From Rhodanobacteraceae bacterium (GTDB lineage Bacteria > Pseudomonadota > Gammaproteobacteria > Xanthomonadales > Rhodanobacteraceae), in contig JAACZU010000022.1 in the NCBI GenBank assembly GCA_009996615.1, positions 1 through 49,107 on the forward strand: a stretch of 49,107 bases of DNA, in the 5' to 3' direction. The notes under the pieces are model-generated. The model was not told the DNA's origin, ran no database searches, and was given only the letters and a program-made list of their open reading frames with translations. The translations under genes and the position numbers were made by a program. Shown one piece after another: positions 16,377-26,523 of the stretch. How positions within the stretch are numbered: position 1 is the first letter of the stretch; every line of letters starts with the position of its first letter.

Positions 16377-16940
16377 TCAGTAGCGCGCGCCGCCGGCCTG
16401 CGCGTAACGGCGGAACACCTCGCGCGCGTCCTCGCGCAGGATGTCGCGGCGCACCGCGATGCCGCGTTTTTCCAGCTCACCGATCCAGTCGGCCGGCAGC
16501 GGGCCCTCGTCGAACTCGGACAGCTCCATCACGTCCTCGGCACGCGCGCCGATCAACAGTTCGTCGATGCCGGCCCACACGCTGGCGCCGTAGCACTGGC
16601 AGCACGGCTGCGCGCTGGTGGCGAGCACGTAGCGGCCGCCTTCGCCGTTGAGGCGGTGCCGGCGCAGGCGCGTTTGCGCGGCGATGAACGCCATCATCTC
16701 GGCGTGCGCGACCGAGCAGGTCTCCGGCAGCACGCGGTTTACGCCGGCCGCGACCACGCGGCCTTCGCCGTCGAACACCGCCGCGCCGAACGGCCCGCCG
16801 CTGCGCTCGGCGATGTTGCGCCGGGCCAGCCGGATCGCCAGCGCGACCTTCGCCGCATCGTCGGCGTAGCGGTGTTCGGTGTCGATCTCGGCGTCGAGCC
16901 AGGCGGGCAGGGCAAGGCGCAGTTCCGCGGTCAGCATCAC
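16377..16940 (-). CDS. nucleoside/guanine deaminase-like zinc enzyme
   Basis: Cytoplasmic deaminase of 187 residues in the cytidine deaminase superfamily. The zinc site is complete: His79 and Glu81 in AHAEMMA, Cys113 and Cys116 in SAQPCCQCYGAS. The N-terminal PFGAAVFDGEG segment and spacing resemble guanine deaminase and TadA-like proteins rather than cytidine deaminase. The C-terminal extension after about 150 is not specific. Substrate is uncertain; guanine or another purine base is most likely. Two consecutive ATG codons exist at the start and either could be used. Confidence 0.85.
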   Translation of the reverse strand: MMLTAELRLALPAWLDAEIDTEHRYADDAAKVALAIRLARRNIAERSGGPFGAAVFDGEGRVVAAGVNRVLPETCSVAHAEMMAFIAAQTRLRRHRLNGEGGRYVLATSAQPCCQCYGASVWAGIDELLIGARAEDVMELSEFDEGPLPADWIGELEKRGIAVRRDILREDAREVFRRYAQAGGARY

Positions 16941-17134
16941 GGGGGTCCTTCAGGGGAAACCGGGCAGGGTAGCGTGACTGGCGCCTGCCGGCCAAGGCGC
17001 CGGCGCGTAGACGAGCCGCGCCGGCGAACAAGCGCTTGCAGGGCCTTGGGGCCGGCTGCAATCGGGCATCATCCATCCTCGACACGCGGGCCGGCGTCCG
17101 GTCGCGTCGCTGCCCGCGCCTCCCGAGGATTCGC

Positions 17135-17551
17135 ATGACCCTGCATGCCGCTGGACCGTTCGACGTCACGCTCACCCCGCAGAAGCCCGACAACCCGCAG
17201 GCCGAGGGCGCCGGCATCGGCCGCATGGCGATCGCCAAGCGGTTCCACGGCGAGCTCGAGGCGACCAGTCAGGGCGAGATGCTGGCGTTCCGTACCGGCG
17301 TGCCGAACTCGGCCGGCTACGTCGCGATCGAGCGCGTCACCGGCACGCTGCACGGACGCAGCGGCAGCTTCGTGCTCCAGCACAGCAGCACCATGGACCG
17401 CGGCGTGCCGCGGCAGAGCATCACCGTCGTGCCGGATTCGGGCACGCACGACATCATCGGCCTGGCTGGCTCGATGACGATCCAGATCGCCGACGGCGGC
17501 GCGCACAGCTACGCGTTCGATTTCACGCTGCCGCCTGTAGCCTCCGACTAG
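17135..17551 (+). CDS. DUF3224 family protein
   Basis: A 138-residue beta-barrel-like protein of the DUF3224 family, related to the allene-oxide-cyclase fold. Typical segments are FDVTLTPQ near the start, IAKRFHGELEATSQGEML, YVAIERVTGTLHGRSGSFVLQHS and a terminal SYAFDFTLP. No signal peptide is present. The ATG at 17135 has GAGG eight bases upstream, which rules out the longer upstream frame. The biochemical role of the family is unknown. It stands alone, with a cluster of palindromic repeats downstream. Confidence 0.88.
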   Translation: MTLHAAGPFDVTLTPQKPDNPQAEGAGIGRMAIAKRFHGELEATSQGEMLAFRTGVPNSAGYVAIERVTGTLHGRSGSFVLQHSSTMDRGVPRQSITVVPDSGTHDIIGLAGSMTIQIADGGAHSYAFDFTLPPVASD

Positions 17552-17583
17552 GGCCGCTCGAGGCGCGCAGCGTCGGAGCCAGA

Positions 17584-17806
17584 GCATCGCGGCTTCCGCC
17601 GCTCCCACCGAAAGCCGCGCGGCACTGCTCCAGTGGGAGCGCCGGCAGGCGCGATGCTTGTCACGCTGCGCCAGTCCGCAGGGTGGGACAACAGCGCCGA
17701 AGGCGCGCGTCCCACCATCGCGCGAAGGGTGGGCATCGCGCCTGAAGCCGCTCCTGTCGAAAGCCGCGGCGCGTTGCTCCTGTGGGAGCGCCGGCAGGCG
17801 CGATGC
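17584..17806. repeat. intergenic palindromic repeats, 74-bp GCATCGC...GCGATGC units
   Basis: There are two 74-bp units, 17584-17657 and 17733-17806. Each begins GCATCGCG and ends GCGATGC, with inner arms CTCCCAC/GTGGGAG in the first. Between them, 17680-17720 is a short hairpin (CAGGGTGGGAC to GTCCCACC) related to the REP family around the RAYT gene. The 74-bp unit recurs at 24091-24165. The repeats fill the gap between two convergent genes and resemble bacterial interspersed mosaic elements. Confidence 0.85.
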
Positions 17807-17838
17807 TTTTTCCCCGAGGGTCGACGCGCGGCGACGCG

Positions 17839-19578
<1,740 letters not shown>

Positions 19579-19648
19579 GCGTCATCGCCGCGGCGGGGCG
19601 GCGTCCGGCAATCGGGGGAAGCGGGCAAGTGTAGCGGCGCCGCCGCTT

Positions 19649-19966
19649 TCAGGCGACCCGCTCGCGCCTGCGCGCGACGAGCGAGCCGAGCGTGCGCTGG
19701 CGCAGGCGCACCGGTCCGCGCACGTCGCGGATGTCGACCACGCGCTCGTGCTGGGTTGCCTCGATCAGGCCGATCTCGGCCAGCGCCGCGGCGACCGTGC
19801 GCAGCGGCCGCATCAGATCCTGCCAGCGCCAGCCCTTGCGCTGCCCGAGCAGGCGCGCGACCTCGCTCGGGCAGATGCTGCGGCCGGGGCCGCGCGCGGC
19901 CAGCAATTCCATCAGGCACTCGCGCAGGTGTTCGGCCAGCGTGTCGTCGGGCAGCAGCGCGGTCAT
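19649..19966 (-). CDS. DUF3253 family small protein
   Basis: A 105-residue protein whose core (GRSICPSEVARLL, then WRWQDLMRPLRTVAAALAEIG and a GPVRLRQR tail) matches DUF3253, a small winged-helix-like domain. It is probably cytoplasmic and may bind nucleic acid, although its function is not known. The ATG at 19966 was chosen over the longer frame to 20056, which adds residues with no family similarity. It is on the same strand as glnS and could be co-transcribed with it. Confidence 0.8.
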   Translation of the reverse strand: MTALLPDDTLAEHLRECLMELLAARGPGRSICPSEVARLLGQRKGWRWQDLMRPLRTVAAALAEIGLIEATQHERVVDIRDVRGPVRLRQRTLGSLVARRRERVA

Positions 19967-20067
19967 GCGGATTCCGGATGGTCGATCGCTAGCGTAACCG
20001 GATCGGGCCGGGACCGGCGCACCCGGACGACGAAAAACGGCGCTGTTGCAGCGCAAGAACCGCTAAC

Positions 20068-20373
20068 ATGGCAACCGCCGGCGCCGGGCCGGCGCGCGTG
20101 GACATCACCGTGAAGATCGTCTACCGGGCGGAAAACATCATCGATGCGAACCTGGTCAAGGGCGCGCTGGCGCAGGAGGGCGTGCTCGCCTTCGTCAGCG
20201 GCGAATACCTCACCGGCGCGATCGGCGAGCTGCCGGCCTGGAACCTCGTCGCGGTCATGGTCGCCGAGCACGACATCGAGCGCGCCGCGCCGATCGTGCA
20301 GGCGATCGATGCCGCGCTGCGTGAGCAGCGTCGCGACCATGACGATCGGCTCGGCACGGCGGTGCCGGCCTGA
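20068..20373 (+). CDS. DUF2007 family putative signal-transducing protein
   Basis: A small cytoplasmic protein of the DUF2007 family. The conserved part is KIVYRAENIIDANLVKGALAQ through GELPAWNLVAVMVAEHDIERA. Family members usually begin at the KIVYRAEN segment, which suggests the GTG at 20110 (87 residues) as an alternative to the ATG at 20068 (101 residues). Neither has a convincing ribosome binding site. The fold is a ferredoxin-like alpha/beta domain similar to PII-like regulators, and the function is unknown. A separate transporter gene follows about 130 bp downstream. Confidence 0.8.
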   Translation: MATAGAGPARVDITVKIVYRAENIIDANLVKGALAQEGVLAFVSGEYLTGAIGELPAWNLVAVMVAEHDIERAAPIVQAIDAALREQRRDHDDRLGTAVPA

Positions 20374-20507
20374 CGTCCCGGCATTTTCCCGGACACCCTC
20401 CTGTTTGACCGGCGTGGCGCTCCGCCGCGCCGTTGGCGAGCCCCGATGACGAAGATCGAACCAGTCCCCCGGTCCTGCACACGCGCCTCCCGGCGGGGCC
20501 ACGCCTG

Positions 20508-21437
20508 ATGCGCGCGCCGGAGTTGCCGCGCGCCGCGCTGCTGCAGATGATCGCCGGCGCGGCCGCGATCAGCACGACCAGCCTGTTCGTGAAGTGGGCG
20601 CACGTCGGCCCGACCATGTCGGCGTTCTACCGCATGGCGTTCGGCGGCCTGATGCTGCTGGTCGGCCTGGTCGCGCTGCGCCAGTGGCGGCGCGTGCGCC
20701 TGGTCGAGCTCGGCTGGCTCGTGCTGCCGGCGGTCGCGTTCGCCGCCGACCTGATGCTGTGGCATCGCAGCATCCTGTACGTCGGGCCGGGCGTGGCGAC
20801 GCTGCTCGGCAACTTCCAGGTGTTCCTGATGGCCCTGGCCGGCTTCGCGCTGTACCGCGAGCAGCTCGGCCGTGCCTTCCTCGGCGGGGTCGCGCTGGCG
20901 TTCGTCGGCCTGTACCTGCTGGTCGGCCTGGACTGGTCGGCAGCGGGCGCGCAGTACCAGATCGGCGTCGTGCTCGGCATCGTCACGGGCGTGTCCTACG
21001 CGGTGTACATGCTGTCGACGCGGCATGCGCAGCGCGGTGGCCACGTGCGCCTCGCGCCGGCGCAGCTGCTGTGCGTGACCTCGCTGCTGTGCGCGGCCGT
21101 GCTCGGCGTCGCCGCGTGGATCGAGGGCGACAGCTTCGCGATCCCGGACGCGCAAAGCTGGCAAGCGCTGCTCGGTCTCGCGTTCTTCGGCCAGGTGTTC
21201 GGCTGGGTGTTGCTGACCCGCGCGATGCCGCAATTGCCGGCCTCGCTGATCGGCCTGCTGCTGTTGCTGCAGCCGGCGCTGTCGTTCGTGTTCGACGTGA
21301 TTCTGTTCGCGCGACCGAAGCGCGCGACCGACTGGCTCGGCCTCGCGCTGTCGCTGCTCGGCATCTTCATCGGCTCGTGGCGACCGGGCGCGCGCAAGCC
21401 GGCGATCGAAACCGCTGGCGCGGCGGAGCCGGAGTAG
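20508..21437 (+). CDS. EamA/DMT-family transporter
   Basis: Inner-membrane protein of 309 residues with ten predicted helices in two EamA repeats (about 10-145 and 165-295), the standard layout of drug/metabolite transporters. Typical features are AISTTSLFVKWA in helix 1, FYRMAFGGLML in helix 2, and TLLGNFQVFLMALAG. The ATG at 20508 is preceded by GGGG and starts the family-like N-terminus. The upstream 75 bp of open frame are probably not translated. The substrate cannot be predicted. Confidence 0.88.
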   Translation: MRAPELPRAALLQMIAGAAAISTTSLFVKWAHVGPTMSAFYRMAFGGLMLLVGLVALRQWRRVRLVELGWLVLPAVAFAADLMLWHRSILYVGPGVATLLGNFQVFLMALAGFALYREQLGRAFLGGVALAFVGLYLLVGLDWSAAGAQYQIGVVLGIVTGVSYAVYMLSTRHAQRGGHVRLAPAQLLCVTSLLCAAVLGVAAWIEGDSFAIPDAQSWQALLGLAFFGQVFGWVLLTRAMPQLPASLIGLLLLLQPALSFVFDVILFARPKRATDWLGLALSLLGIFIGSWRPGARKPAIETAGAAEPE

Positions 21438-21502
21438 CCGGAGTAGCCGCGAAACGCCGGTTGCGCTCCGGCACCTGTCACGCATCCTGGGGAGGCATCG
21501 CG

Positions 21503-22072
21503 ATGGAATCCCGCATCACGCAGGTCGGCGAGGCACTCCGCATCGATACGCCGGTCCCGCTCGCCGGGCGCCTGTTCGGCCTGCCGTTCGTGCTGGTCGG
21601 CGGCTGGCTCCTGAACACCCTGGGAGGCTCGATCGGCGACGTCGTGCGCGGCGATGCCGGCGTCGGCGAGATGCTGCCGGGCCAGCTGTTCCTGCTGCTG
21701 ATGAGCGCGGCCTTCCTGCTGCCCGGCCTTGCGCTGGTGCTGACGCAGCATCACGCCGTGCTCGACCGCGTGCACGACTCGGTCGCCGTGGTTAGGCGTT
21801 TCCTGTTCGTGCGGCATACGCGCCAGCGGCGCCTGGGCGCGTTCGCACGCGTGCGCGTGGCCGAGCGCATCAAGCGCGAAAAGGAAGGCGCCGACACGGT
21901 CTCTTACGACATCGAACTGGTCGGGCCGCGCGAGGACGCGCTGCTGCTCGGCCTCGCCGACAGCCCCGCCGCCGGCCGCCGCCTCGCCGCCGAGATCGCC
22001 CGCTACCTCGCCCTGCCCGACGAGGCGCGCGGATCGCAGGGTGGGACGCAGCCGCGCGAAAGCGCAGGATGA
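21503..22072 (+). CDS. hypothetical two-helix membrane protein with repeat-derived C-terminus
   Basis: A 189-residue protein with two membrane helices (about 22-46 and 60-82) followed by a soluble domain (HHAVLDRVHDSVAVVRRFLF to ARYLALPD) resembling bacterial PH-like domains. No family name is assigned. GGGGAGG precedes the ATG at 21503. The last dozen residues (GSQGGTQPRESAG) and the stop codon are encoded by the first half-unit of the REP array. The ancestral gene therefore probably ended just upstream, and repeat insertion replaced its 3' end. Confidence 0.75.
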   Translation: MESRITQVGEALRIDTPVPLAGRLFGLPFVLVGGWLLNTLGGSIGDVVRGDAGVGEMLPGQLFLLLMSAAFLLPGLALVLTQHHAVLDRVHDSVAVVRRFLFVRHTRQRRLGAFARVRVAERIKREKEGADTVSYDIELVGPREDALLLGLADSPAAGRRLAAEIARYLALPDEARGSQGGTQPRESAG

Positions 22073-22408
22073 AGCGCGGCGCGGATCGTAGGGTGGGACG
22101 CAGCCGCGCGAAAGCGCAAGGTGAAGCGCAACGTTCCACGGCGAGTCCCACCGTTGTCGAGGCGCCTCGGTGGGACTCGCGTCCATGCGCTGCGAATCAT
22201 CCGATCGCCTCCTCGGCGCTGCGTCCCACCCTACGAGAGCGAGCCTCGCGGCGCGGGCGGCGTAGGGTGGGACACAGCCGCGCGAAAGCGCAGGGTGAAG
22301 CGCATCCTTCCACGGCGAGTCCCACCGTTTTCGAGGCGCCTCGGTGGGGCTCGCGCCCTGGCGCTGCGCTTCATCGAAGCGCTTCCTCGGCGCTGCGTCC
22401 CACCCTAC
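22036..22408. repeat. REP array left of the RAYT gene
   Basis: The array contains a half unit (22036-22080) and two full 147-bp units (22088-22234 and 22262-22408). Each full unit opens GTAGGGTGGGACGCAGCCGC, has the inner arms GGCGAGTCCCACCG and CGGTGGGACTCGCG, and closes GGCGCTGCGTCCCACCCTAC. The whole unit is therefore an imperfect palindrome of two nested hairpins. Spacers of about 25 bp (GAGAGCGAGCCTCGCGGC) are conserved with the right array. Confidence 0.93.
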
Positions 22409-22412
22409 GGGG

Positions 22413-22910
22413 TCAGCCGGCCCAGTCCGGCGCGAGTCGCCCCTCGCGCACGAAGCGATGGAACGAGGAGTGGCGCCATTCCGCTGCGCGTTGCACGTGG
22501 CCGTGCTTGACCGGATTGAAGTGCACGTAGTCGATGTGGCCTGCCAGATCACGCTCGTCGCGGATCGCGTGCTCCCAGTAGCGGCGCTGCCAAATGCCGC
22601 GTTCGCCCTGCCATCGACGGCTCGGTGAACGCGGCTCGGTGCGCGGCAAGCGACGCGAAAATCCTTCCTTGATCAATTTCCAGCGCAGAGCGAAGTCGGC
22701 GCTGCCGTCCGGCAGGGTCCATACCGCATGCAGATGGTCGGGCAGCACGACGATGGCGACTGTGCGGAACGGATGCAGGCGGCGTGTCCACGCATAGGCC
22801 GCGCGCAATGCGCCGATGTGGTCCACCAGCAGCGATTGCCCGCGGTCGGCGAGCGCGAGCGTGAAGAAATAGGTGCCGCCAAGCATCCAGACGCGTCGGT
22901 AGTTGGGCAT
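22413..22910 (-). CDS. REP-associated tyrosine transposase (RAYT, Y1_Tnp)
   Basis: HUH-superfamily single-strand transposase of 165 residues. The His-hydrophobic-His metal site is His59 and His61 in VLPDHLHAVW. The nucleophile is Tyr128 in HIDYVHFNPVKHG, the standard RAYT arrangement. The start was set at MPNYRR (22910), the usual N-terminus of the family, although the frame is open to 22976. RAYTs cut and rejoin the REP hairpins that flank them and are thought to spread them. Here near-identical REP units stand on both sides, the left array only 5 bp from the stop codon. The gene looks intact. Confidence 0.95.
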   Translation of the reverse strand: MPNYRRVWMLGGTYFFTLALADRGQSLLVDHIGALRAAYAWTRRLHPFRTVAIVVLPDHLHAVWTLPDGSADFALRWKLIKEGFSRRLPRTEPRSPSRRWQGERGIWQRRYWEHAIRDERDLAGHIDYVHFNPVKHGHVQRAAEWRHSSFHRFVREGRLAPDWAG

Positions 22911-23002
22911 GCGCGCAGCGTGCACGCCATGTCGCGCGCCGGCAGCCGCGAATCGTCGCGCGCGCCTGTACGACAACGGCGCTTCGATGCCGTCAGGCGC
23001 GC

Positions 23003-23478
23003 GTAGGGTGGGACGCAGCCGTGCGCCAACGTACGTCGAAGCGGAAATGTTCGGCGGCGAGTCTCACCGCTGTCGAGGCGTCTCGGTGGGACTCGCGTCC
23101 ATGCGCTGCGCGTCATCGAAGCGCTTCGCAGCGCTGCGTCCCACCCTACGAGAGCCTCGCAGTGCGGGCGGCGTAGGGTGGGACGCAGCCGCGCGAAAGC
23201 GCAGGGTGAAGCGCAATCGTTCGGCGGCGAGTCCCACCGTCGTCGAGGCACTTCGGTGGGACTCGCGTCTTGGCGCTGCGCTTTATCGAAGCGCTCCTCG
23301 GCGCTGCGTCCCGCCCTACGAGAGCGAACCCTGTAGGGTGGGACGCAGCCGCGCGAAAGCGCAGGGCGAAGCGCACTCTTCCACGGCGAGTCCCACCGCT
23401 GTCGAGGCGCCTCGGTGGGACTCGCGCTCATGCGCTGCGCTCATCCGATCGCTTCCTCGGCGCTGCGTCCCACCCTAC
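23003..23478. repeat. REP array right of the RAYT gene
   Basis: Three full units: 23003-23149, 23173-23319 and 23333-23478 (147, 147 and 146 bp). All are in the same orientation as the left array. The first unit is the most diverged in its left arm (GTGCGCCAACGTACGTCGAA). The second has CCCGCCCTAC instead of CCCACCCTAC at its end. Spacers again begin GAGAGC. Confidence 0.93.
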
Positions 23479-23511
23479 GGGGATGAGGGCGCCGGCGCCG
23501 AGGTGGATCGC

Positions 23512-23937
23512 TCAAAAGCGGTCGACGTGCCCGTGCCAGACGCGTACGCGGTCGCCGCGGCGGATGTCGGGGTTGTCGCCCTGCGTGATGCTGACGCGGC
23601 GGCCGTCGTCCATGCGCACGGTGAAGCGCCACGAATAGCGCGTCTCGCGGTTGCTCTTCTCGACTTGATGGCCGATCGCGCCGCCGGCGGCTGCGCCGCC
23701 GACGGTCGCGGCGGTGCGGCCGCTGCCCTTGCCGATCGTGCTGCCGAGCACGCCGCCGGCGACGGCGCCGATCGCGGTGCCGGCGCCCAGATGCGTGTCC
23801 TTGTGCCCGATCTGCTGCACCCCGACGACCGTGCCGCAGTCATGGCAGCCGCGGTCGTCGCGTTGCGCGAAAGCGTTGTCGGCGCCGGCGAACCCGATGC
23901 CCAGCAGGGCGACCATCACGTACTTGAGGACTTTCAT
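23512..23937 (-). CDS. glycine-zipper 2TM domain envelope protein
   Basis: Exported protein of 141 residues. The signal peptide (about 1-25, GADNAFAQ) lacks a lipobox cysteine. A short segment with a Cys-x-x-Cys pair (CHDC) follows. The glycine-zipper core, GAGTAIGAVAGGVLGSTIG followed by AATVGGAAAGGAIGHQVE, is typical of the 17-kDa antigen/SlyB-like domain. The C-terminal strand region (YSWRFTVRMDDGRRVSI) is also typical. Members associate with the outer membrane and are often envelope-stress regulated. The ATG at 23937 is preceded by GGAGG. Confidence 0.88.
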   Translation of the reverse strand: MKVLKYVMVALLGIGFAGADNAFAQRDDRGCHDCGTVVGVQQIGHKDTHLGAGTAIGAVAGGVLGSTIGKGSGRTAATVGGAAAGGAIGHQVEKSNRETRYSWRFTVRMDDGRRVSITQGDNPDIRRGDRVRVWHGHVDRF

Positions 23938-24090
23938 CGGCCACCTCCTTCTCGGTTCTGCATGCGCAGGTGGATGCGCCCGGGCATTGAAGCAGCGGCC
24001 GACTGAATCATCCGTCAACCAGCGGCGCGTGGCCGGTGGCTGCAACTGCTCCTGCGGCCTCGCTCCGTTCCGCTTCGGCTTCGGCCACGA

Positions 24091-24213
24091 GCATCGCGCC
24101 TGCCGGCGCTCCCACAGGGAGCAGCGAAGCGTGGGTTGCGGTGGGAGCGGCGGAAGCCGCGATGCGGTTGCCTCTGCGGGCGGAACGCAGCGCGCCTGCC
24201 GGCGCTCCCACAG
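24091..24213. repeat. third 74-bp-type GCATCGC...GCGATGC repeat plus a half copy
   Basis: 24091-24165 (75 bp) is the same mosaic element as at 17584-17806, with arms GCCTGCCGGCGCTCCCAC and GTGGGAGCGGCGGAAGCC. 24190-24213 is an isolated arm. The remaining intergenic sequence between 23938 and 24304 shows nothing else. Confidence 0.85.
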
Positions 24214-24304
24214 TGCGCTACGGCGTCATCGCGCCATCCATGGCGCTCGATCCTCTTCGGGTGGCTCCGCAGGACCGCTTCGCGTCCAGCGGTCTCGACC
24301 AGCG

Positions 24305-26353
24305 TCAGTCCTCTTCCGGCCGCGGCTTGTACGCCTCGGTCAGCTGCTTCTGCACCTGCGGCGGCACCGGTTCGTAGTGGCTGAACTCGATCGCGTAGCG
24401 GCCCTGGCCGCCGGTCATCGCCTTCAGTTCGGTCTGGTAGTCGGTGACCTCGGCCAGTGGCACCTGCGCCTTGATGATGATCTCGCCGCCGCGCAGCGAG
24501 TCGGTGCCGTTGATGCGCGCGCGCTTGCCGGCGAGGCTGCCGGTGACGTCGCCCATGTGCGCGTCGGGCACGTACACGTCGAGGTTCACGATCGGCTCGA
24601 GCACCTGCGGATGCGCCTTGGCGATCGCGTCGAGGAACGCCTTCTTGCCGGCGGCGACGAACGCGACTTCCTTCGAATCGACCGGATGGTACTTGCCGTC
24701 GTACACCGTCACGCGCACGTCCTGCATCTGGTAGCCGGCGACCGCGCCCGATTCGAGCACCTGGCGCACGCCCTTCTCGACCGCCGGGATGAACTGATTC
24801 GGGATCGTGCCGCCCTTGACCTCGTCGGCGAACTCGAAGCCGCCGCCGCGCGGCAGCGGCTCGATGCGCAGGAACACCTCGCCGAACTGGCCGGCGCCGC
24901 CGGTCTGCTTCTTGTGCCGGTGGTGGCCCTCGGCGCGCGCGGCGATCGTCTCGCGGTAGGCGATGCGCGGCGGCCGCGTCGTCACCTCCACGCCGTAGCG
25001 CTCCTTCATGCGCTCGAGCATCAGCTTCAGGTGCAGGTCGGACAGGCCGCGCACGATCGTCTCGTTGAGCTCCTTGTTGTGCTCGACGCGGAAGCACGGG
25101 TCCTCCTCGCCCAGCCGCGCCAGCGCGGCGGCGAGCTTCTGTTCCTGGCCCTTGTGCGCCGGCGCGACGGCGAGGCCGAACATCGGCTGCGGGAAGTCGA
25201 TCGGCGCGAGGCGGATCTGGTCCTCGTCGTGCGAGTCGTGCAGCACCGCGTCGAAGTGGATCTCCTCGACCTTGGCGACCGCGGCGATATCGCCCGGGAT
25301 CGCCTGCTCGATCTCGATGTGGTCCTTGCCCTTGACGCGGAACAGGTGGCCGACCTTGAACGCCTTGCGGCCGTCGTCGATGAACAGCTGCGTGTCGCGC
25401 TTGACCGTGCCCTGGTAGACGCGGAACACGCCGAGCTTGCCGACGAACGGGTCGTTGACGATCTTGAACACGTCGGCGATCACGTGGCGGGCCGGATCGG
25501 GCACGGCCTGGATCGGCTGCGCCTGCGCGCCGCTGCCTTTGACGAACGGCGGCGGATTGCCTTCGGCGGGATTGGGCAGCAGGCGCACGGCCAGGTCGAG
25601 CAGCTCGCGCACGCCGGCGCCGGTGCGCGCGGAGACGAAGCAGATCGGCACCAGGTGGCCTTCGCGCAGGCACTGCTCGAACGCATCGTGCAGCTCCTGC
25701 CCGGACAGGCCCGACTCGCCGTCCTCGAGGTAGCGGCCCATCACGTTCTCGTTGATCTCGACCACCTGGTCGATGATGTGCTGGTGCGCGGCGGCGACCG
25801 AGGAGAAATCGGCCTCGCCCTGCGGCGCGAAGAAGCAGTCGGCCACCGCCGCGCCGTGCCGCGCGGGCAGGTTGATCGGCAGGCACTCGCGGCCGAACTC
25901 GTCGCGCAGCGCCTCGACCAGCGCCTCCAGCTCGGCGCCGTCGTGGTCGATCTTGTTGACGATCAGGATGCGGCACAGGCCGCGCTGGCGCGCGCGTTCC
26001 ATCAGCCGCCGCGTCGTGTGGCCGATGCCGCCGGCGGCGTCGACGACGATCGCGCAGGTCTCCACCGCGGCCAGCGCCGACAGCGTCGGGCCGCGGAAAT
26101 CGGGGTATCCGGGCGTGTCGATCAGGTTGATGTGCGCGCCGTCCACGTCGACCGCGGCGAGCGCGCTGTTGATCGAGTGCTTGCGTTCCCTTTCCATCGG
26201 ATCGAAGTCGGACACCGTGGTGCCGCGCTCGACCGAGCCTGCCGTCTGGATCGCGCCGCCGGCATGCAGCAGGGCTTCGAACAACGTGGTTTTGCCGGCG
26301 CCCGCATGTCCTGCGAGGACGATGTTGCGGATGTCTTGGATGCCGTATGACAT
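24305..26353 (-). CDS. elongation factor G-like translational GTPase (EF-G paralogue)
   Basis: Ribosome-associated GTPase of 682 residues with the five-domain layout of EF-G. The G motifs are AGHAGAGKTT (G1), DTPGYPDF (G3), NKID (G4) and SA in FVSARTG (G5). Domain IV (QTGGAGQFGEV) and domain V (YQMQDVRVTVYDG) follow. G1 and G3 differ from canonical EF-G (GHVDAGKTT, DTPGHVDF), which marks the EF-G-like paralogue family rather than FusA. The position-2 residues suggest altered GTP hydrolysis. These paralogues are implicated in ribosome recycling or special translation states. The start at 26353 gives MSYGIQDIRNI. It is monocistronic. Confidence 0.92.
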   Translation of the reverse strand: MSYGIQDIRNIVLAGHAGAGKTTLFEALLHAGGAIQTAGSVERGTTVSDFDPMERERKHSINSALAAVDVDGAHINLIDTPGYPDFRGPTLSALAAVETCAIVVDAAGGIGHTTRRLMERARQRGLCRILIVNKIDHDGAELEALVEALRDEFGRECLPINLPARHGAAVADCFFAPQGEADFSSVAAAHQHIIDQVVEINENVMGRYLEDGESGLSGQELHDAFEQCLREGHLVPICFVSARTGAGVRELLDLAVRLLPNPAEGNPPPFVKGSGAQAQPIQAVPDPARHVIADVFKIVNDPFVGKLGVFRVYQGTVKRDTQLFIDDGRKAFKVGHLFRVKGKDHIEIEQAIPGDIAAVAKVEEIHFDAVLHDSHDEDQIRLAPIDFPQPMFGLAVAPAHKGQEQKLAAALARLGEEDPCFRVEHNKELNETIVRGLSDLHLKLMLERMKERYGVEVTTRPPRIAYRETIAARAEGHHRHKKQTGGAGQFGEVFLRIEPLPRGGGFEFADEVKGGTIPNQFIPAVEKGVRQVLESGAVAGYQMQDVRVTVYDGKYHPVDSKEVAFVAAGKKAFLDAIAKAHPQVLEPIVNLDVYVPDAHMGDVTGSLAGKRARINGTDSLRGGEIIIKAQVPLAEVTDYQTELKAMTGGQGRYAIEFSHYEPVPPQVQKQLTEAYKPRPEED

Positions 26354-26523
26354 GACTGCAGCCTCCCTGTGTGGATGGGCGAGGCCGTCATGGTCGTCCG
26401 CGCGGCGTCGGTGCCGGACGGGCGTGCGCCACGTGGGACGGTCATGGCGGGGACGCGCAAGCCCTCTGCGGAACCGGCGCGCCCGCATAGACTTGTCCCA
26501 ACCTCGAAGCGGGTCAAGCTGCG

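Noticed and set aside
22036..23478. Evenly sized repeats considered as a CRISPR-like array
   Set aside because: Units are 147-bp palindromes with short, conserved spacers and an embedded HUH transposase. There are no unique spacers or cas genes.
24305..26353. Assignment of this gene as the housekeeping fusA
   Set aside because: The G1 and G3 motifs deviate from canonical EF-G and the gene is not in a str operon context (rpsL-rpsG-fusA-tuf).
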